A DNA stretch of 64,000 nucleotides from Lachnospiraceae bacterium (GCA_014799465.1 JAAVHZ010000066.1:35138-99137); one strand, 5' to 3'. Positions 8,945 through 19,667 are shown, counted from the first letter of the stretch. Notes: generated from the sequence alone by a model not told the origin. Numbers and translations are program-made.

Positions 8945-8964
8945 GTACTAGCATTAATTTACTA

Positions 8965-8992
8965 TTGACTTAGAAAATTTTTATGCTATAAT
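8965..8992 (+). promoter_or_regulatory. Promoter of DUF4352-like lipoprotein gene
   Basis: TTGACT at 8965-8970, 16-nt spacer, extended -10 TGC-TATAAT with TATAAT at 8987-8992. It diverges from the MATE promoter. Confidence 0.75.
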
Positions 8993-9061
8993 GCCATTTG
9001 TAATGTGAAATATATATTTTTCTATTACATATAATAATATATCTATTCGGAGGATAAGAAC

Positions 9062-9631
9062 ATGAAGAAGAAACTTTTTGTAACTGGAATTATCATTTGT
9101 GCGTTAGCATGTGGATGCGGTAGTTCAGATAAAAAGGCTGAGGCAAATAAGAAAGTAAATGAAACAACAACTGAAGCAACAACTGAAGAACCAACAACTG
9201 AAGAACCGGCAATCATCTATAATATCGGAGATACTGCTGAATTAGAAAATTGGGAAATCAATATAGCTGAAATGCAAATTGTTGACTCTGTTGAAGATTC
9301 TATAATGATTTACAAAGCAAATGAAGAAGGCGACAAATTAGTTAAAGTATCTGCAACTGCTACAAATAAAGGTGACGAAGCATCAACTTTCTGCCCATCA
9401 TACGGATATAGCGATGATTTAATTGCAAAAGTTATTAACGGTGAAGATGAATATTCTGCCCTGATTCTGCTTGGTTACGGTGATGGTATGCACAATAAAA
9501 AAGTAGAGGCTCAGGCTTCTATATCAGGAAATATGGTATTTGAAATTCCTGAAAGTGTTGCAAGTGCAGAAGATGAATTAATAGTTAAATTTACTTATAA
9601 AGGTAAAGAATTGAATTTTAAAGTTCGATAA
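9062..9631 (+). CDS. Secreted lipoprotein with DUF4352-like domain
   Basis: 189 aa. A lipoprotein signal ends at Cys17 or Cys19. A low-complexity Thr/Glu linker (repeats of TTEEP, residues ~39-49) tethers a C-terminal immunoglobulin-like domain (~50-189) of the DUF4352 type. That fold is common in exported Firmicutes lipoproteins of unknown role. SD GGAGG lies eight nt before ATG. It is a single-gene unit with its own promoter and a strong terminator. Confidence 0.8.
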   Translation: MKKKLFVTGIIICALACGCGSSDKKAEANKKVNETTTEATTEEPTTEEPAIIYNIGDTAELENWEINIAEMQIVDSVEDSIMIYKANEEGDKLVKVSATATNKGDEASTFCPSYGYSDDLIAKVINGEDEYSALILLGYGDGMHNKKVEAQASISGNMVFEIPESVASAEDELIVKFTYKGKELNFKVR

Positions 9632-9640
9632 TAGTGCAGA

Positions 9641-9693
9641 AAAAAACCCTTTAAACTGATTTAGAAATAATCAGTTTAAAGGAGTTTTATTTT
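9641..9693 (+). terminator. Intrinsic terminator of DUF4352-like lipoprotein gene
   Basis: A perfect 14-bp stem, CCTTTAAACTGATT (9648-9661) with AATCAGTTTAAAGG (9669-9682), is followed by a T-rich tail. Confidence 0.85.
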
Positions 9694-9747
9694 CTGTAAC
9701 CTTTCCTAATACACTCTTGTTTTTAGTTACTTATTATTTTTTATACT

Positions 9748-9909
9748 TTAATCAAATATCCAAATAAATGAAATAAAATTTAATATAAATAAAATAATTA
9801 ACATATTTTTTAGAGTTCTAATATCTACTGTCAATTGACGAATTTCTTTATATAACTGATTAAATTTTTCTTCATCAAATTGATTTTGCATATGTTCTTC
9901 ATTATTCAT
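9748..9909 (-). CDS. 53-aa small membrane peptide
   Basis: A short ORF with a strong ribosome binding site GGAGGG seven nt before ATG. The first ~33 residues are charged with heptad-like spacing (FNQLYKEIRQLTVDIRTL), a possible coiled coil. Residues ~36-52 form one very hydrophobic helix, and the stop follows two residues later. It resembles a tail-anchored single-span peptide. It lies directly after the ppdK terminator, so it may be expressed by read-through or from a promoter I cannot define. Function unknown. Confidence 0.55.
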   Translation of the reverse strand: MNNEEHMQNQFDEEKFNQLYKEIRQLTVDIRTLKNMLIILFILNFISFIWIFD

Positions 9910-9922
9910 TTGTAATCCCTCC

Positions 9923-9961
9923 AAAATAAAAAAGGGACAGCTATAAATAACTATCCCTTTT
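9923..9961 (-). terminator. ppdK terminator
   Basis: Minus strand: AAAGGGATAG, a ten-nt loop, CTGTCCCTTT, then a T-rich run. It lies 20-50 nt after the ppdK stop codon. Confidence 0.8.
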
Positions 9962-9979
9962 ATTTAGTGCAAAATCAGT

Positions 9980-12607
9980 CTATTTATTGGCTATAGCTGC
10001 CTGTGCTGCTGCAAGTCTTGCAATAGGTACACGGAATGGTGAACAAGACACATAGTCAAGACCAATCTTATGGCAGAACTCAACTGATGAAGGATCTCCA
10101 CCATGCTCTCCACAAATACCAACGTGTAACTTATCGTTAACCGGCTTACCAAGCTTAATAGCTGTTTCCATTAACTTGCCAACACCTGTCTGGTCAAGTT
10201 TTGCAAATGGATCATTCTCGAAAATCTTAGCATCATAGTAAGCATCTAAGAACTTACCTGCATCATCACGAGAGAATCCGAATGTCATCTGTGTTAAATC
10301 GTTTGTACCGAAGCAGAAGAAGTCAGCTTCTGATGCGATTTCATCAGCAGTAAGAGCTGCTCTAGGAATCTCAATCATAGTACCTACTTCATATTCAAGG
10401 TTTGCACCTGCTGCTGCAATTTCAGCATCTGCTGTCTCTACAACTACCTTCTTAACATACTTTAATTCTTTGATTTCACAAACAAGCGGAATCATAATTT
10501 CAGGTTTTACTGTCCAGTCAGAATGAGCCTTCTGAACATTGATAGCTGCACGGATAACAGCTTTTGTCTGCATCTTAGCAATTTCAGGATAAGTAACTGC
10601 AAGACGGCATCCTCTGTGACCCATCATAGGGTTGAATTCATGTAATGAATCAATAAGAGTTTTGATGTCTTCTACTGACTTGCCCTGAGCATCAGCTAAT
10701 TTCTTGATATCTTCTTCCTCAGTTGGAACAAATTCATGAAGAGGTGGGTCAAGGAATCTGATAGTAACAGGATTTCCTTCAAGTGCCTCATATAACTTTT
10801 CAAAGTCTCCCTGCTGATATGGAAGAATCTTCTCAAGTGCTGCTTCTCTCTCTTCAACTGTATCTGAACAAATCATTTCTCTGAAAGCTGCAATTCTGTC
10901 TTCTTCAAAGAACATATGCTCTGTACGGCAAAGTCCGATACCTTCTGCACCAAGCTCACGAGCCTTTTTAGCATCTGCCGGAGTATCAGCATTTGTACGA
11001 ACCTTTAATGTTCTGTACTTATCTGCCCAAGCCATGATTCTGCCGAACTCACCTGCTATAGTAGCATCAACGGTAGCAATCTTGCCATCATATATATTAC
11101 CTGTTGTACCATCGATAGAGATAAAATCTCCTTCATGATACTCTTTACCTGCTAAAGTGAATTTCTTATTCTCTTCATCCATAGCAATATCGCCACATCC
11201 TGATACACAGCATGTACCCATACCACGGGCAACTACGGCAGCATGTGATGTCATACCACCACGAACTGTTAAGATACCCTGTGAAGCTTTCATACCTGTA
11301 ATATCTTCCGGTGAAGTCTCAAGACGTACTAATACGACTTTCTCTCCTCTTGCATTCCACTCTTCTGCATCTTCAGCAGAGAATACAATCTTACCACAAG
11401 CAGCACCAGGTGAAGCACCAAGTCCTTTTCCTGCAGGTGTAGCAGCTTTTAATGCAGCAGCATCAAACTGTGGATGTAATAATGTATCTAAGTTACGAGG
11501 ATCAATCATGGCAACAGCTTCTTCTTCTGTTCTCATTCCCTCATCAACAAGGTCACATGCAATTTTAAGGGCAGCCTGTGCTGTTCTCTTACCATTTCTG
11601 GTCTGAAGCATGAATAACTTTCTATCCTGGATAGTAAATTCCATATCCTGCATATCTCTATAATGATTCTCTAATGTAGAGCAAACATTCTTGAACTGCT
11701 CGAATACTTCAGGCATTACCTCTGCAAGTGCTGAGATAGGCTGTGGTGTACGAACACCTGCAACAACGTCCTCGCCCTGTGCATTCATTAAGAACTCGCC
11801 CATAAGCTTCTTCTCACCTGTTGCCGGGTCTCTTGTAAATGCAACACCTGTACCTGATTCATCTGACCAGTTACCAAATGCCATTTCCTGTACATTTACG
11901 GCTGTACCCCATGAATATGGGATATCATTGTCACGACGGTATACGTTGGCACGAGGGTTGTCCCATGAACGGAATACGGCTTTAATAGCTCCCATTAACT
12001 GTTCCTTAGGATCATCCGGGAAGTCCTCACCGATTTTAGCTTTGTATTCAGCTTTAAACTGATTTGCAAGTTCCTTTAAATCTTCTGCTGTAAGGTCAAC
12101 GTCCTGAGTAACACCTCTGTCAGACTTCATTTTGTCAATAAGTTCTTCAAAGTATTTCTTTCCAACTTCCATAACTACGTCAGAATACATCTGGATAAAT
12201 CTTCTGTAGCAATCACGAGCCCATCTTTCATTACCGGTCTTTTTAGCAACTACTTCCACAACCTGCTCATTAAGACCAAGATTTAAGATTGTGTCCATCA
12301 TACCAGGCATAGAAGCTCTTGCTCCTGAACGAACAGATACAAGAAGAGGATTCTCTGTATCTCCGAATTTCTTTCCTGTGATTTCTTCCATTTTAACGAT
12401 GTACTCATTAATCTGAGACTGAATCTCATCATTAATCTGTCTGCCATCTTCATAATACTGTGTACAAGCCTCTGTAGTAATAGTGAATCCCTGTGGTACA
12501 GGAAGTCCAAGGTTTGTCATTTCAGCTAAGTTAGCACCTTTTCCACCAAGAAGCTCACGCATGTTTGCGTTACCTTCTTTAAACAAATAGACCCATTTGT
12601 TTGCCAT
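9980..12607 (-). CDS. ppdK: Pyruvate, phosphate dikinase
   Basis: 875 aa, the standard length. It interconverts pyruvate, ATP and phosphate with PEP, AMP and pyrophosphate in the cytosol. The N-terminal ATP-grasp region (GKGANLAEM near residue 23), the swivelling phosphohistidine domain (GGMTSHAAVVARGMG, about residues 448-462) and the C-terminal PEP/pyruvate barrel with FCFGTNDLTQ and the late GICGEHGGDP motif are all present. SD is AGGAGG. In anaerobic Clostridia it often serves in PPi-linked glycolysis or gluconeogenesis. It is transcribed alone between terminators. Confidence 0.96.
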   Translation of the reverse strand: MANKWVYLFKEGNANMRELLGGKGANLAEMTNLGLPVPQGFTITTEACTQYYEDGRQINDEIQSQINEYIVKMEEITGKKFGDTENPLLVSVRSGARASMPGMMDTILNLGLNEQVVEVVAKKTGNERWARDCYRRFIQMYSDVVMEVGKKYFEELIDKMKSDRGVTQDVDLTAEDLKELANQFKAEYKAKIGEDFPDDPKEQLMGAIKAVFRSWDNPRANVYRRDNDIPYSWGTAVNVQEMAFGNWSDESGTGVAFTRDPATGEKKLMGEFLMNAQGEDVVAGVRTPQPISALAEVMPEVFEQFKNVCSTLENHYRDMQDMEFTIQDRKLFMLQTRNGKRTAQAALKIACDLVDEGMRTEEEAVAMIDPRNLDTLLHPQFDAAALKAATPAGKGLGASPGAACGKIVFSAEDAEEWNARGEKVVLVRLETSPEDITGMKASQGILTVRGGMTSHAAVVARGMGTCCVSGCGDIAMDEENKKFTLAGKEYHEGDFISIDGTTGNIYDGKIATVDATIAGEFGRIMAWADKYRTLKVRTNADTPADAKKARELGAEGIGLCRTEHMFFEEDRIAAFREMICSDTVEEREAALEKILPYQQGDFEKLYEALEGNPVTIRFLDPPLHEFVPTEEEDIKKLADAQGKSVEDIKTLIDSLHEFNPMMGHRGCRLAVTYPEIAKMQTKAVIRAAINVQKAHSDWTVKPEIMIPLVCEIKELKYVKKVVVETADAEIAAAGANLEYEVGTMIEIPRAALTADEIASEADFFCFGTNDLTQMTFGFSRDDAGKFLDAYYDAKIFENDPFAKLDQTGVGKLMETAIKLGKPVNDKLHVGICGEHGGDPSSVEFCHKIGLDYVSCSPFRVPIARLAAAQAAIANK

Positions 12608-12758
12608 TTTTAATTCCTCCTAAATAGTTTCATTTTATTGTATAAGGTAATCCTTATATTTCAATAATTATAGCCAAATTTTCACAAAAAAACCATATTT
12701 ATCCAGCTACAATGCAATTATAACAATTTCATTCAAATTCGTCAATTCAAAAAGCAAA

Positions 12759-14147
12759 TTAAAACTCAAACTTTTTCTCAAAATAAGACTTCAAATCCTC
12801 TATACGGATTCTCTCCTGCTCCATAGTATCCCTGTCTCTTACGGTAACACATCCGTCAGTCTCCGAATCAAAATCATATGTTACACAGAACGGAGTTCCA
12901 ATCTCATCCTGTCTTCTGTAACGTTTTCCAATATTTCCCCTGTCATCAAACTCACAGTTATAATACTTGCTTAATTCTGCGTAAATTTTCTCAGAACCTT
13001 CATTCAGTTTCTTTGAAAGTGGAAGAATACCTATTTTTACAGGTGCCAAAGCAGGATGAAAATGCATAACGGTTCTTGTATCGCCGCCTTCCAACTCTTC
13101 TTCATCATATGCTGAACAAATAAAAGCAAGTACAACTCTGCCTACACCCAGTGACGGCTCTATTACATAAGGAATATACTTCTCTTTAGCCTCATCATCA
13201 AAATATGATAAGTCTTCTCCTGATTCATTCTGATGCTGGGTAAGGTCATAATCTGTCCTGTCTGCAATTCCCCATAATTCTCCCCAGCCAAATGGGAATA
13301 AAAATTCAATATCAGTAGTTGCCTTACTGTAAAAGCACAATTCTTCCGGTGAATGGTCTCTTGCCCTCATTTCATCATCTTTTATACCTAATGACTTAAG
13401 CCAGTTAATGCAGTACTCTCTCCAGTATTTAAACCAGTCAAGGTCTGTACCCGGCTTACAGAAAAACTCCAATTCCATCTGCTCAAACTCTCTTGTTCTG
13501 AACAGAAAGTTTCCCGGTGTGATTTCATTTCTGAAAGATTTTCCTATCTGACCTATACCAAATGGTACTTTCTTTCTTGAAGTTCTCTGTACATTTTTAA
13601 AATTAACAAATATACCCTGTGCCGTCTCCGGTCTCAGATAAACAGTATTCTTTGCATCCTCGGTAACACCCTGAAATGTCTTAAACATAAGATTAAACTG
13701 TCTTATATCTGTAAAATTATGCTTTCCACATGTAGGGCAGGCTATATTCTTTTCTTCAATAAAGTTCTTCATATCTTCCTGTGACCATGCGTCAACAGAC
13801 TCTTCCAGTTTATAATTATTTTCCTCTGCCCAGTCCTCTATGATTTTATCTGCTCTGAATCTCTCATGACATTCACGACAGTCCATTAACGGGTCTGCAA
13901 ATCCGCCAAGATGTCCTGAAGCTACCCACGCACGCGGATTCATTAAAATAGCACTGTCAATACCTACATTATAAGGATTTTCCTGTATGAACTTCTGCCA
14001 CCACAATTTTTTCACATTATTCTTCAGTTCAACTCCAAGATTTCCAAAATCCCATGAATTAGCGAGTCCTCCATATATCTCTGAACCCTGATACACGAAA
14101 CCTCTTGCCTTAGCAAGAGCAGCTATCTTTTCCATTGTTTTTTCCAT
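12759..14147 (-). CDS. glyS: Glycyl-tRNA synthetase (dimeric type)
   Basis: 462 aa, class II synthetase of the single-chain alpha2 (GRS1) type. Motifs seen: the N-terminal [13 protein letters not shown] segment that recognises the tRNA acceptor end, a zinc-binding-like set of cysteines (CREC and CPTC, ~86-140), motif 2 around [12 protein letters not shown] and FRNEITP, and motif 3 GVGRVVLAF. The C-terminal anticodon-binding domain begins near residue 370. It is the last gene of the run M16 peptidase-era-recO-lipoprotein-glyS, starting 2 bp after the lipoprotein gene. I saw no T-box leader; the gene is too close to its neighbour for one. Confidence 0.95.
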   Translation of the reverse strand: MEKTMEKIAALAKARGFVYQGSEIYGGLANSWDFGNLGVELKNNVKKLWWQKFIQENPYNVGIDSAILMNPRAWVASGHLGGFADPLMDCRECHERFRADKIIEDWAEENNYKLEESVDAWSQEDMKNFIEEKNIACPTCGKHNFTDIRQFNLMFKTFQGVTEDAKNTVYLRPETAQGIFVNFKNVQRTSRKKVPFGIGQIGKSFRNEITPGNFLFRTREFEQMELEFFCKPGTDLDWFKYWREYCINWLKSLGIKDDEMRARDHSPEELCFYSKATTDIEFLFPFGWGELWGIADRTDYDLTQHQNESGEDLSYFDDEAKEKYIPYVIEPSLGVGRVVLAFICSAYDEEELEGGDTRTVMHFHPALAPVKIGILPLSKKLNEGSEKIYAELSKYYNCEFDDRGNIGKRYRRQDEIGTPFCVTYDFDSETDGCVTVRDRDTMEQERIRIEDLKSYFEKKFEF

Positions 14148-14149
14148 AT

Positions 14150-14800
14150 TTATTTCTCCTTAAATGAATATAATATAAAATTCTGACTCTTATCAGAAGT
14201 TATAGCCATCTTTTCATCCAATTTAACATTCTTATTAACATATTTTATATCACCGTCAAATCTCATAACGGTTCCCTCATTTGTATATACTACATAAAGG
14301 TCTGATATATCTTCTTTTTCCTTTAGTTCATCCACATCTATTTTTTCTTTTTTACCTGCCACTTTCAGCTTTCCGGTAACTTTATATCCTGCTGCCACCG
14401 CTTCATCATATGTGCCTATGAACATCTTTATTACCTTGTTTGAATTAACATATTTCTCATTATAAAGTATGTAATCCTCTACAGTGTCAAATGCTAACCT
14501 GACCATAGCCTCGTCATCTTTAATTTCAAACTTTTCCAGATACATGCCATTGTCCTTAGAATAATTTTCATTAAATTCAGCTATTTCCTTATCTACCATA
14601 TCTTTCAGCTTATCTTCACTGTATACATCTTCATCAAATTCTTCTAAATATGTGGCAAAAATCTTCCCATCATGAAATATTCTCATATATCCATCTTTAT
14701 ATTCGGTGGAATAGGTATCAGATTTCTTAGAACACCCTGCCATGGTTAAAAATACTGACAATAACAATACTATCATTGCCATATGTTTTCTTTTAAACAT
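14150..14800 (-). CDS. Lipoprotein of unknown function
   Basis: 216 aa with a signal peptide ending MAG-Cys23. The remainder is a small acidic/basic alpha-beta protein with no recognised motif. It is encoded between recO and glyS with minimal spacing, so it is part of that operon. Similar lipoproteins next to glyS are known to me only as hypothetical proteins. Confidence 0.7.
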   Translation of the reverse strand: MFKRKHMAMIVLLLSVFLTMAGCSKKSDTYSTEYKDGYMRIFHDGKIFATYLEEFDEDVYSEDKLKDMVDKEIAEFNENYSKDNGMYLEKFEIKDDEAMVRLAFDTVEDYILYNEKYVNSNKVIKMFIGTYDEAVAAGYKVTGKLKVAGKKEKIDVDELKEKEDISDLYVVYTNEGTVMRFDGDIKYVNKNVKLDEKMAITSDKSQNFILYSFKEK

Positions 14801-14819
14801 ATTAAACCTCCATTTTAAA

Positions 14820-15584
14820 TTAATCCATAGTATTATACTCTAACATATCAAGAATTTCAAGGGATTTAAAACTTTTATCAACATAACTCACAAGGTATCT
14901 TTTCATTATTCTTTCAAGTTCAGACTGTACTTTTGTGCTGACTTTAAATGTGTACAATTTTTCAACCCCGGAAGTTATAATATACTGCATTGCATATATT
15001 GTAGATACATCCAATTCTTTTTGGTCCTTCACGCCTGAAGCACACTCCATACAAATCATCCCCCCCTTCGAAACACTGAACATATGAATATTCTGTTCAC
15101 TTCCACAGTTAATGCATTGAAACATTTCCGGATATTCACCATTATAAACCAGCATTTTCAGTTCGTAAATAACTCTGATAAGGCGGTTTGGAATATTTTT
15201 ATTTAACAATGCCCTCATAGTCTGATACAAAAGCTTAAGCATATTTTTTGAATCAAGATTTTCTCTGGAATAATAATCTGCAATCTCCAAAAAGTAAAAT
15301 CCGTAATATGTGGACTCTATGTCATCGGTAATTTCCATAAAATAATTCGAAATATCAATAGATGATATTATATTTGAGTTTCTCCCCTTATATATCTCAA
15401 ACCGACCAAAAGAAAACGGTCTGCAGCCTGCCATAAGTATGCTTTTAGGTCTCCTCGCTCCTCTTGCAAATGCTGAAATTTTTCCCTGCTCCTTTGTAAG
15501 AATAGTAACTCTTGTATCATATTCGCCTACAGGCATGGCAGATATTACCATACCTGTAACAAATATATTATTATCAAAGGTCAT
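14820..15584 (-). CDS. recO: DNA repair protein RecO
   Basis: 254 aa from the ATG at 15584; the open frame runs further upstream to 15650 but that would overlap era, and the family starts with the OB-fold (FVTGMVISAMPVGEYDTRVTILT). The central GARRPKS basic patch and a C-terminal four-cysteine zinc knob (CINC and CMEC) fit RecO. It loads RecA with RecR onto SSB-coated DNA in the RecF pathway. Gene order era-recO is a classic Firmicutes pair. Confidence 0.9.
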   Translation of the reverse strand: MTFDNNIFVTGMVISAMPVGEYDTRVTILTKEQGKISAFARGARRPKSILMAGCRPFSFGRFEIYKGRNSNIISSIDISNYFMEITDDIESTYYGFYFLEIADYYSRENLDSKNMLKLLYQTMRALLNKNIPNRLIRVIYELKMLVYNGEYPEMFQCINCGSEQNIHMFSVSKGGMICMECASGVKDQKELDVSTIYAMQYIITSGVEKLYTFKVSTKVQSELERIMKRYLVSYVDKSFKSLEILDMLEYNTMD

Positions 15585-15600
15585 ATTGTACCATGCCTTT

Positions 15601-16506
15601 CTAATCTTTCTGATTGAATCCAAAATTTTTAAGATAAAAGTCGCTGTCACGCCATTCTTTCTTAACCTTGACCCAAAGTTTAAGATTAACCTGACATTCC
15701 ACCTGCTGTTCTATCTCATATCTTGCAGCACTTCCAATCTTTTTCAGCATACTTCCCTGTTTACCTATAATTATTCCTTTGTGTGAGTCCCTTTCACATA
15801 CAATAGTTGCATCTATATCCACTATTTTACCGTTTTTACGGTAATGCATCCTATCTACTGATACAGCTATGCCATGTGGAATCTCTTCCTTAAGACATTT
15901 AAGTGCCTTCTCTCTTATAAGTTCCGACACAATCTGCCTCATAGGCTGGTCAGTTATGGTATCTTCATCAAAATACTGTGGTCCGTAAGGAAGATATTTT
16001 AAAATCATTTCTATTACCACATCACAGTTATCACCACTCATGGCTGACACCGGTATAATCTCTGCAAAATCATGGATTTTACGGTAGTTATCAATATATC
16101 TCAATATCTCAGGTTTATCTTTTATTGTATCAACTTTATTTATCACCAGTATTACAGGGGTTTTTACATTTTTAAGCTGTTCAGCTATATGTTGTTCTCC
16201 CGCACCTATATAATCAGTGGGTTCCACCAGCCACACAACCACATCTACCTCATTAAGTGTATTCTCTGCCACATTTACCATATATTCGCCAAGCTTATTC
16301 TTAGCCTTATGAATTCCCGGTGTATCTAAGAATACTATCTGACCGTCATCACAGGTATATACTGTCTGAATCTTAAATCTGGTAGTCTGTGGTTTGTCAG
16401 ATGTTATAGCTATCTTCTGACCTATAAGTTTATTCATTAATGTAGACTTTCCCACATTCGGTCTTCCTATAAGCGATACGAATCCTGATTTGTAATTTTC
16501 CTTCAT
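15601..16506 (-). CDS. era: GTPase Era
   Basis: 301 aa. G1 GRPNVGKST (14-22), G3 DTPGIH, G4 NKVD and G5 SAM-like motifs are present, with a C-terminal KH domain (GKQGSMLKKIG, ~247). Era binds the 3' end of 16S rRNA and assists 30S maturation. SD AGAGAGG precedes the ATG. It lies upstream of recO and 62 bp downstream of the M16 peptidase gene. Confidence 0.96.
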   Translation of the reverse strand: MKENYKSGFVSLIGRPNVGKSTLMNKLIGQKIAITSDKPQTTRFKIQTVYTCDDGQIVFLDTPGIHKAKNKLGEYMVNVAENTLNEVDVVVWLVEPTDYIGAGEQHIAEQLKNVKTPVILVINKVDTIKDKPEILRYIDNYRKIHDFAEIIPVSAMSGDNCDVVIEMILKYLPYGPQYFDEDTITDQPMRQIVSELIREKALKCLKEEIPHGIAVSVDRMHYRKNGKIVDIDATIVCERDSHKGIIIGKQGSMLKKIGSAARYEIEQQVECQVNLKLWVKVKKEWRDSDFYLKNFGFNQKD

Positions 16507-16568
16507 TTTTGTCCTCTCTTAATTCTTATAATAATTTATTATTTTAAGAATTTATTATTTTAATAAAT

Positions 16569-19496
16569 TTATTCAAACAACTCTTCTATCTGTCCGAACA
16601 TTACTTTATCCTTTTCTATATTGTCTTCGTTTCCTACAACACATATATTATTCTGGCTGAGTACTGCTGCGATCATATCTGCATGCTTTCTGATATCCTC
16701 CACGGAAGTGGCAAGTACCTGTTTTCTCTCCTCTGACACATCTTCATCCGTCATGCCGCTTAAAAATGCTCCCATTGACCGGCTTCCATTAGTTCTTGGT
16801 GTAAGAGGAGTGTCCATATTGCTTATTGTTCCTATAATGAATTTTGTCATTTCTCTTTCACCTGCACTGAAGTTCTTTACATAATCCGGTATATTTTCAA
16901 ATACTTTATTTGTAGCAGCCAGATTAGGATCCCTGTAAGAAGTAAAATAACAGTCACCACTTTTGTTAAATCCTGAACCGGAACCGTATGCACCGCCTTT
17001 TACCCTTACATTGTTCCATAAGTATTCATAATTAAGAATAGTCCTTAGTACTTTTAGTGAACCATCATATTTATAACCACACTTTAAAAAGTTTCCTGCC
17101 CTTGTTACATATTGGATTTGTGCTGATGTTTTAAATCCTTCGTTTTTCTGTACAGGCTGAATCCGTTCAAGTTTACTTTCAGGTTTGTGTGTATTAAGTG
17201 AATCCGTAAGTATGGATAAACTTTCTTTCAGTCCATCTAAATCCTTCTCATCAGAGGTATAGCTTACTATCACATTGTCTCTTCTAAATGTGTATGATAT
17301 AGCCTCTTTTAAATTCTTTTTTATATTTTCTTTTTCCGAATCAAAGTTCTTTATACATTTTTCTATAAATTTGTAAAAGCTTACACCCTTAACATTTTCC
17401 GAAACACATGCCGAGCCGGAATAATATGACATATTTCTAAGCAGTGCAGTTGAATCTCCGGAACGGCTGAAAACCATTTGCAGCTTCGATTTTAATTCTG
17501 ATATTATCTCAAACAGCCTCTTGTCATCATCTACATTTGTTGTATTTACTATTTCTGCTATAATTTTCATGGCAAAACTTATCTTATCCACAAATATTTT
17601 AGCACCATAACTTGCCATAATCTTATACTCATCAGGATTCTTAGCATTTAAAATTACTGAAACATCTGCAAATACTCCACCTGAATTCATATTTATTTCA
17701 TTTACCAGTTCTGAATAGGTATAATTTTCAGTATCCATGAATCCCAGAACCGCTTTAATAAGACCAAGATATGGATACAGCCTGTGTGGAATGTCCGTCA
17801 CATCAAACATAACATTCAAATATCCTATCCCATTAGTAAAAATATTATGATGAACCACCTTTATGCCATTAACATCAAGCTCAGTATTTATAAATGGTTT
17901 TATATCTTCTGAAATGTCCTGCCTTTTTAATAACGGAATCTTCTCCAAATCCTCTTTTGTTGATTCCTCACTTTTATAACTTTCCATATGTGCAGTCCGG
18001 TTAACCATTTCCTCTATTTCTTGTTCTGACAGACTTTCCTTATATTCTTTAAGCTTTTTCTTTAATAATTCATCATGCTCAGTGGTAAGTCCTTTCTTTG
18101 GAGCTGCAACCACCAACGAAGCATGAGTGTTATTAAGAAAATATTCTGTTATAAGATTTTCAAAATATCTTGTTTCTGCTTTACTTCTTAATTCTGCAAA
18201 TACCTGATTTTCTTCCAGATGTGCAAATGGTTCCCCATCATACAGCCAACTATCAAATACCTGAAAACTCATCATAAGCCCTTTCGGATATCCGCCAAAA
18301 TCTGCTTCCCTGTATTGAAATTCAAAATAATTGAGTGCGGCAAAAAGAGAATTCTTATCAATTCCTTTTTCTGCTATCTCTTTCAAAGTTTCTTTTATTG
18401 TATTAACAAATTCATCTTTCTGTGATGATTCCGCATTCTTTGCAGTAATAGAAAAATATGGCTGGTAAATCCAGTTATTATACTTTCCGTCAATGTCCTT
18501 TCCTATGCCTTTATCAAGCAAGGCTTTTTTTACAGGTGCCCCCGGCATGGAAACCAATGCATACTCCAGAACCTGAAACGCCACATAAAGCACTTTATCT
18601 GTAATTTTACCTGTAACGGTATTATATGAAAGATATGTGTTATCGCTCTCCGCTTCACCTGCTGCAACAGGATAATCTATATTCACTTCTTTCATTGCAT
18701 CAAATGCAGCCTGTTCTTTTATTTGCGAATCTATCTCCGCTTTCTCAAATCTGCTTAGATATTCCCTGTCTATAAAATCCAGTTTTTCTGCCATATCCAT
18801 ATTTCCATACAGGTAAATGTAGCTGTTGGATGGATGATAATATTTTCTGTGGAAATCAAGAAACTCCTCATATTTAAGCTCCGGTATCACATCAGGGTCT
18901 CCGCCTGACTCAAATGCATATCCATTGTCCGGAAAAAGTGAATTCAGTGCCTGTCTTTCCACTATTTCGTCTGCCGAAGAAAAAGCACCCTTCATTTCAT
19001 TATATACAACTCCATTATATGTCAATTCATCATCCTTATCCTTTAATTCATAAGTCCAGCCTTCCTGCCTGAATATCTCCTCTCTCTCATAAATCTTAGG
19101 ATAAAATACGGCATCTAAATATACGTCCATAAGATTCTGGAAGTCTTTATCATTTTCGCTGGCTATCGGAAATATGGTTTTATCAGGAAACGTCATGGCA
19201 TTAAGAAATGTATTTAATGAACCCTTTGCCAATTCTATAAACGGATCCTTTACAGGGAATTTTTCCGAACCACACAAAACACTATGCTCCATGATATGTG
19301 GAACTCCTGTACTGTTTTTTACCGGTGTACGGAATCCTACTAAAAATGTTTTATTGCTATCATCATTTGATATTAATACAACTTTAGCACCTGTCTTTTT
19401 GTGTTCCAGCAAATACCCATTTGAATTTATATCATCAAGCTGCTTTTCCTGTATTAAGTTATAACTCTTTAATTCACTTATCTTCAATATGTTCAT
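16569..19496 (-). CDS. M16C insulinase-like zinc metalloprotease (PreP/HypA type)
   Basis: 975 aa from ATG at 19496; the frame extends 16 codons further to 19544, but this ATG follows an AAAGG ribosome binding site and begins at the conserved domain. The inverted zinc motif HIMEH (HxxEH) near residue 67 and the downstream glutamate region fit the presequence-protease subfamily, with four M16 units in one chain. No signal peptide, so cytosolic peptide degradation is likely. Family members of about 970 aa are widespread in Clostridia. First gene of the era-recO-glyS run. Confidence 0.9.
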   Translation of the reverse strand: MNILKISELKSYNLIQEKQLDDINSNGYLLEHKKTGAKVVLISNDDSNKTFLVGFRTPVKNSTGVPHIMEHSVLCGSEKFPVKDPFIELAKGSLNTFLNAMTFPDKTIFPIASENDKDFQNLMDVYLDAVFYPKIYEREEIFRQEGWTYELKDKDDELTYNGVVYNEMKGAFSSADEIVERQALNSLFPDNGYAFESGGDPDVIPELKYEEFLDFHRKYYHPSNSYIYLYGNMDMAEKLDFIDREYLSRFEKAEIDSQIKEQAAFDAMKEVNIDYPVAAGEAESDNTYLSYNTVTGKITDKVLYVAFQVLEYALVSMPGAPVKKALLDKGIGKDIDGKYNNWIYQPYFSITAKNAESSQKDEFVNTIKETLKEIAEKGIDKNSLFAALNYFEFQYREADFGGYPKGLMMSFQVFDSWLYDGEPFAHLEENQVFAELRSKAETRYFENLITEYFLNNTHASLVVAAPKKGLTTEHDELLKKKLKEYKESLSEQEIEEMVNRTAHMESYKSEESTKEDLEKIPLLKRQDISEDIKPFINTELDVNGIKVVHHNIFTNGIGYLNVMFDVTDIPHRLYPYLGLIKAVLGFMDTENYTYSELVNEINMNSGGVFADVSVILNAKNPDEYKIMASYGAKIFVDKISFAMKIIAEIVNTTNVDDDKRLFEIISELKSKLQMVFSRSGDSTALLRNMSYYSGSACVSENVKGVSFYKFIEKCIKNFDSEKENIKKNLKEAISYTFRRDNVIVSYTSDEKDLDGLKESLSILTDSLNTHKPESKLERIQPVQKNEGFKTSAQIQYVTRAGNFLKCGYKYDGSLKVLRTILNYEYLWNNVRVKGGAYGSGSGFNKSGDCYFTSYRDPNLAATNKVFENIPDYVKNFSAGEREMTKFIIGTISNMDTPLTPRTNGSRSMGAFLSGMTDEDVSEERKQVLATSVEDIRKHADMIAAVLSQNNICVVGNEDNIEKDKVMFGQIEELFE

Positions 19497-19612
19497 CCAT
19501 CCTTTCTTATCGGCGATTTTAATCTTTGTTTTATATAATACCATATTTTTGCCAATTCATACAATAGAACATATTTAAAACTTGCCACATACTAAAATAG
19601 TTTATCTAATAA

Positions 19613-19667
19613 ATACAAAAGGGCAGTTAATATTTGATGCATTGTATCAAATTTAACTGCTCCTTTT
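19613..19667 (-). terminator. Terminator after ahpC-AhpF homolog operon
   Basis: Minus strand long hairpin: AAAAGGAGCAGTTAAATTTGAT pairs across a short loop with ATCAAATATTAACTGCCCTTTT with few mismatches, followed by T-rich sequence. It lies just after the stop at 19671. Confidence 0.75.

Noticed and set aside
11157..12062. Long plus-strand ORFs opposite ppdK
   Set aside because: They are shadows of ppdK codon use, without ribosome binding sites or recognisable protein features; the same applies to the plus-strand frames opposite purL, the amylases and the LRR gene.
14148..14200. T-box leader for glyS
   Set aside because: Only 2 bp separate glyS from the upstream lipoprotein gene, leaving no room.
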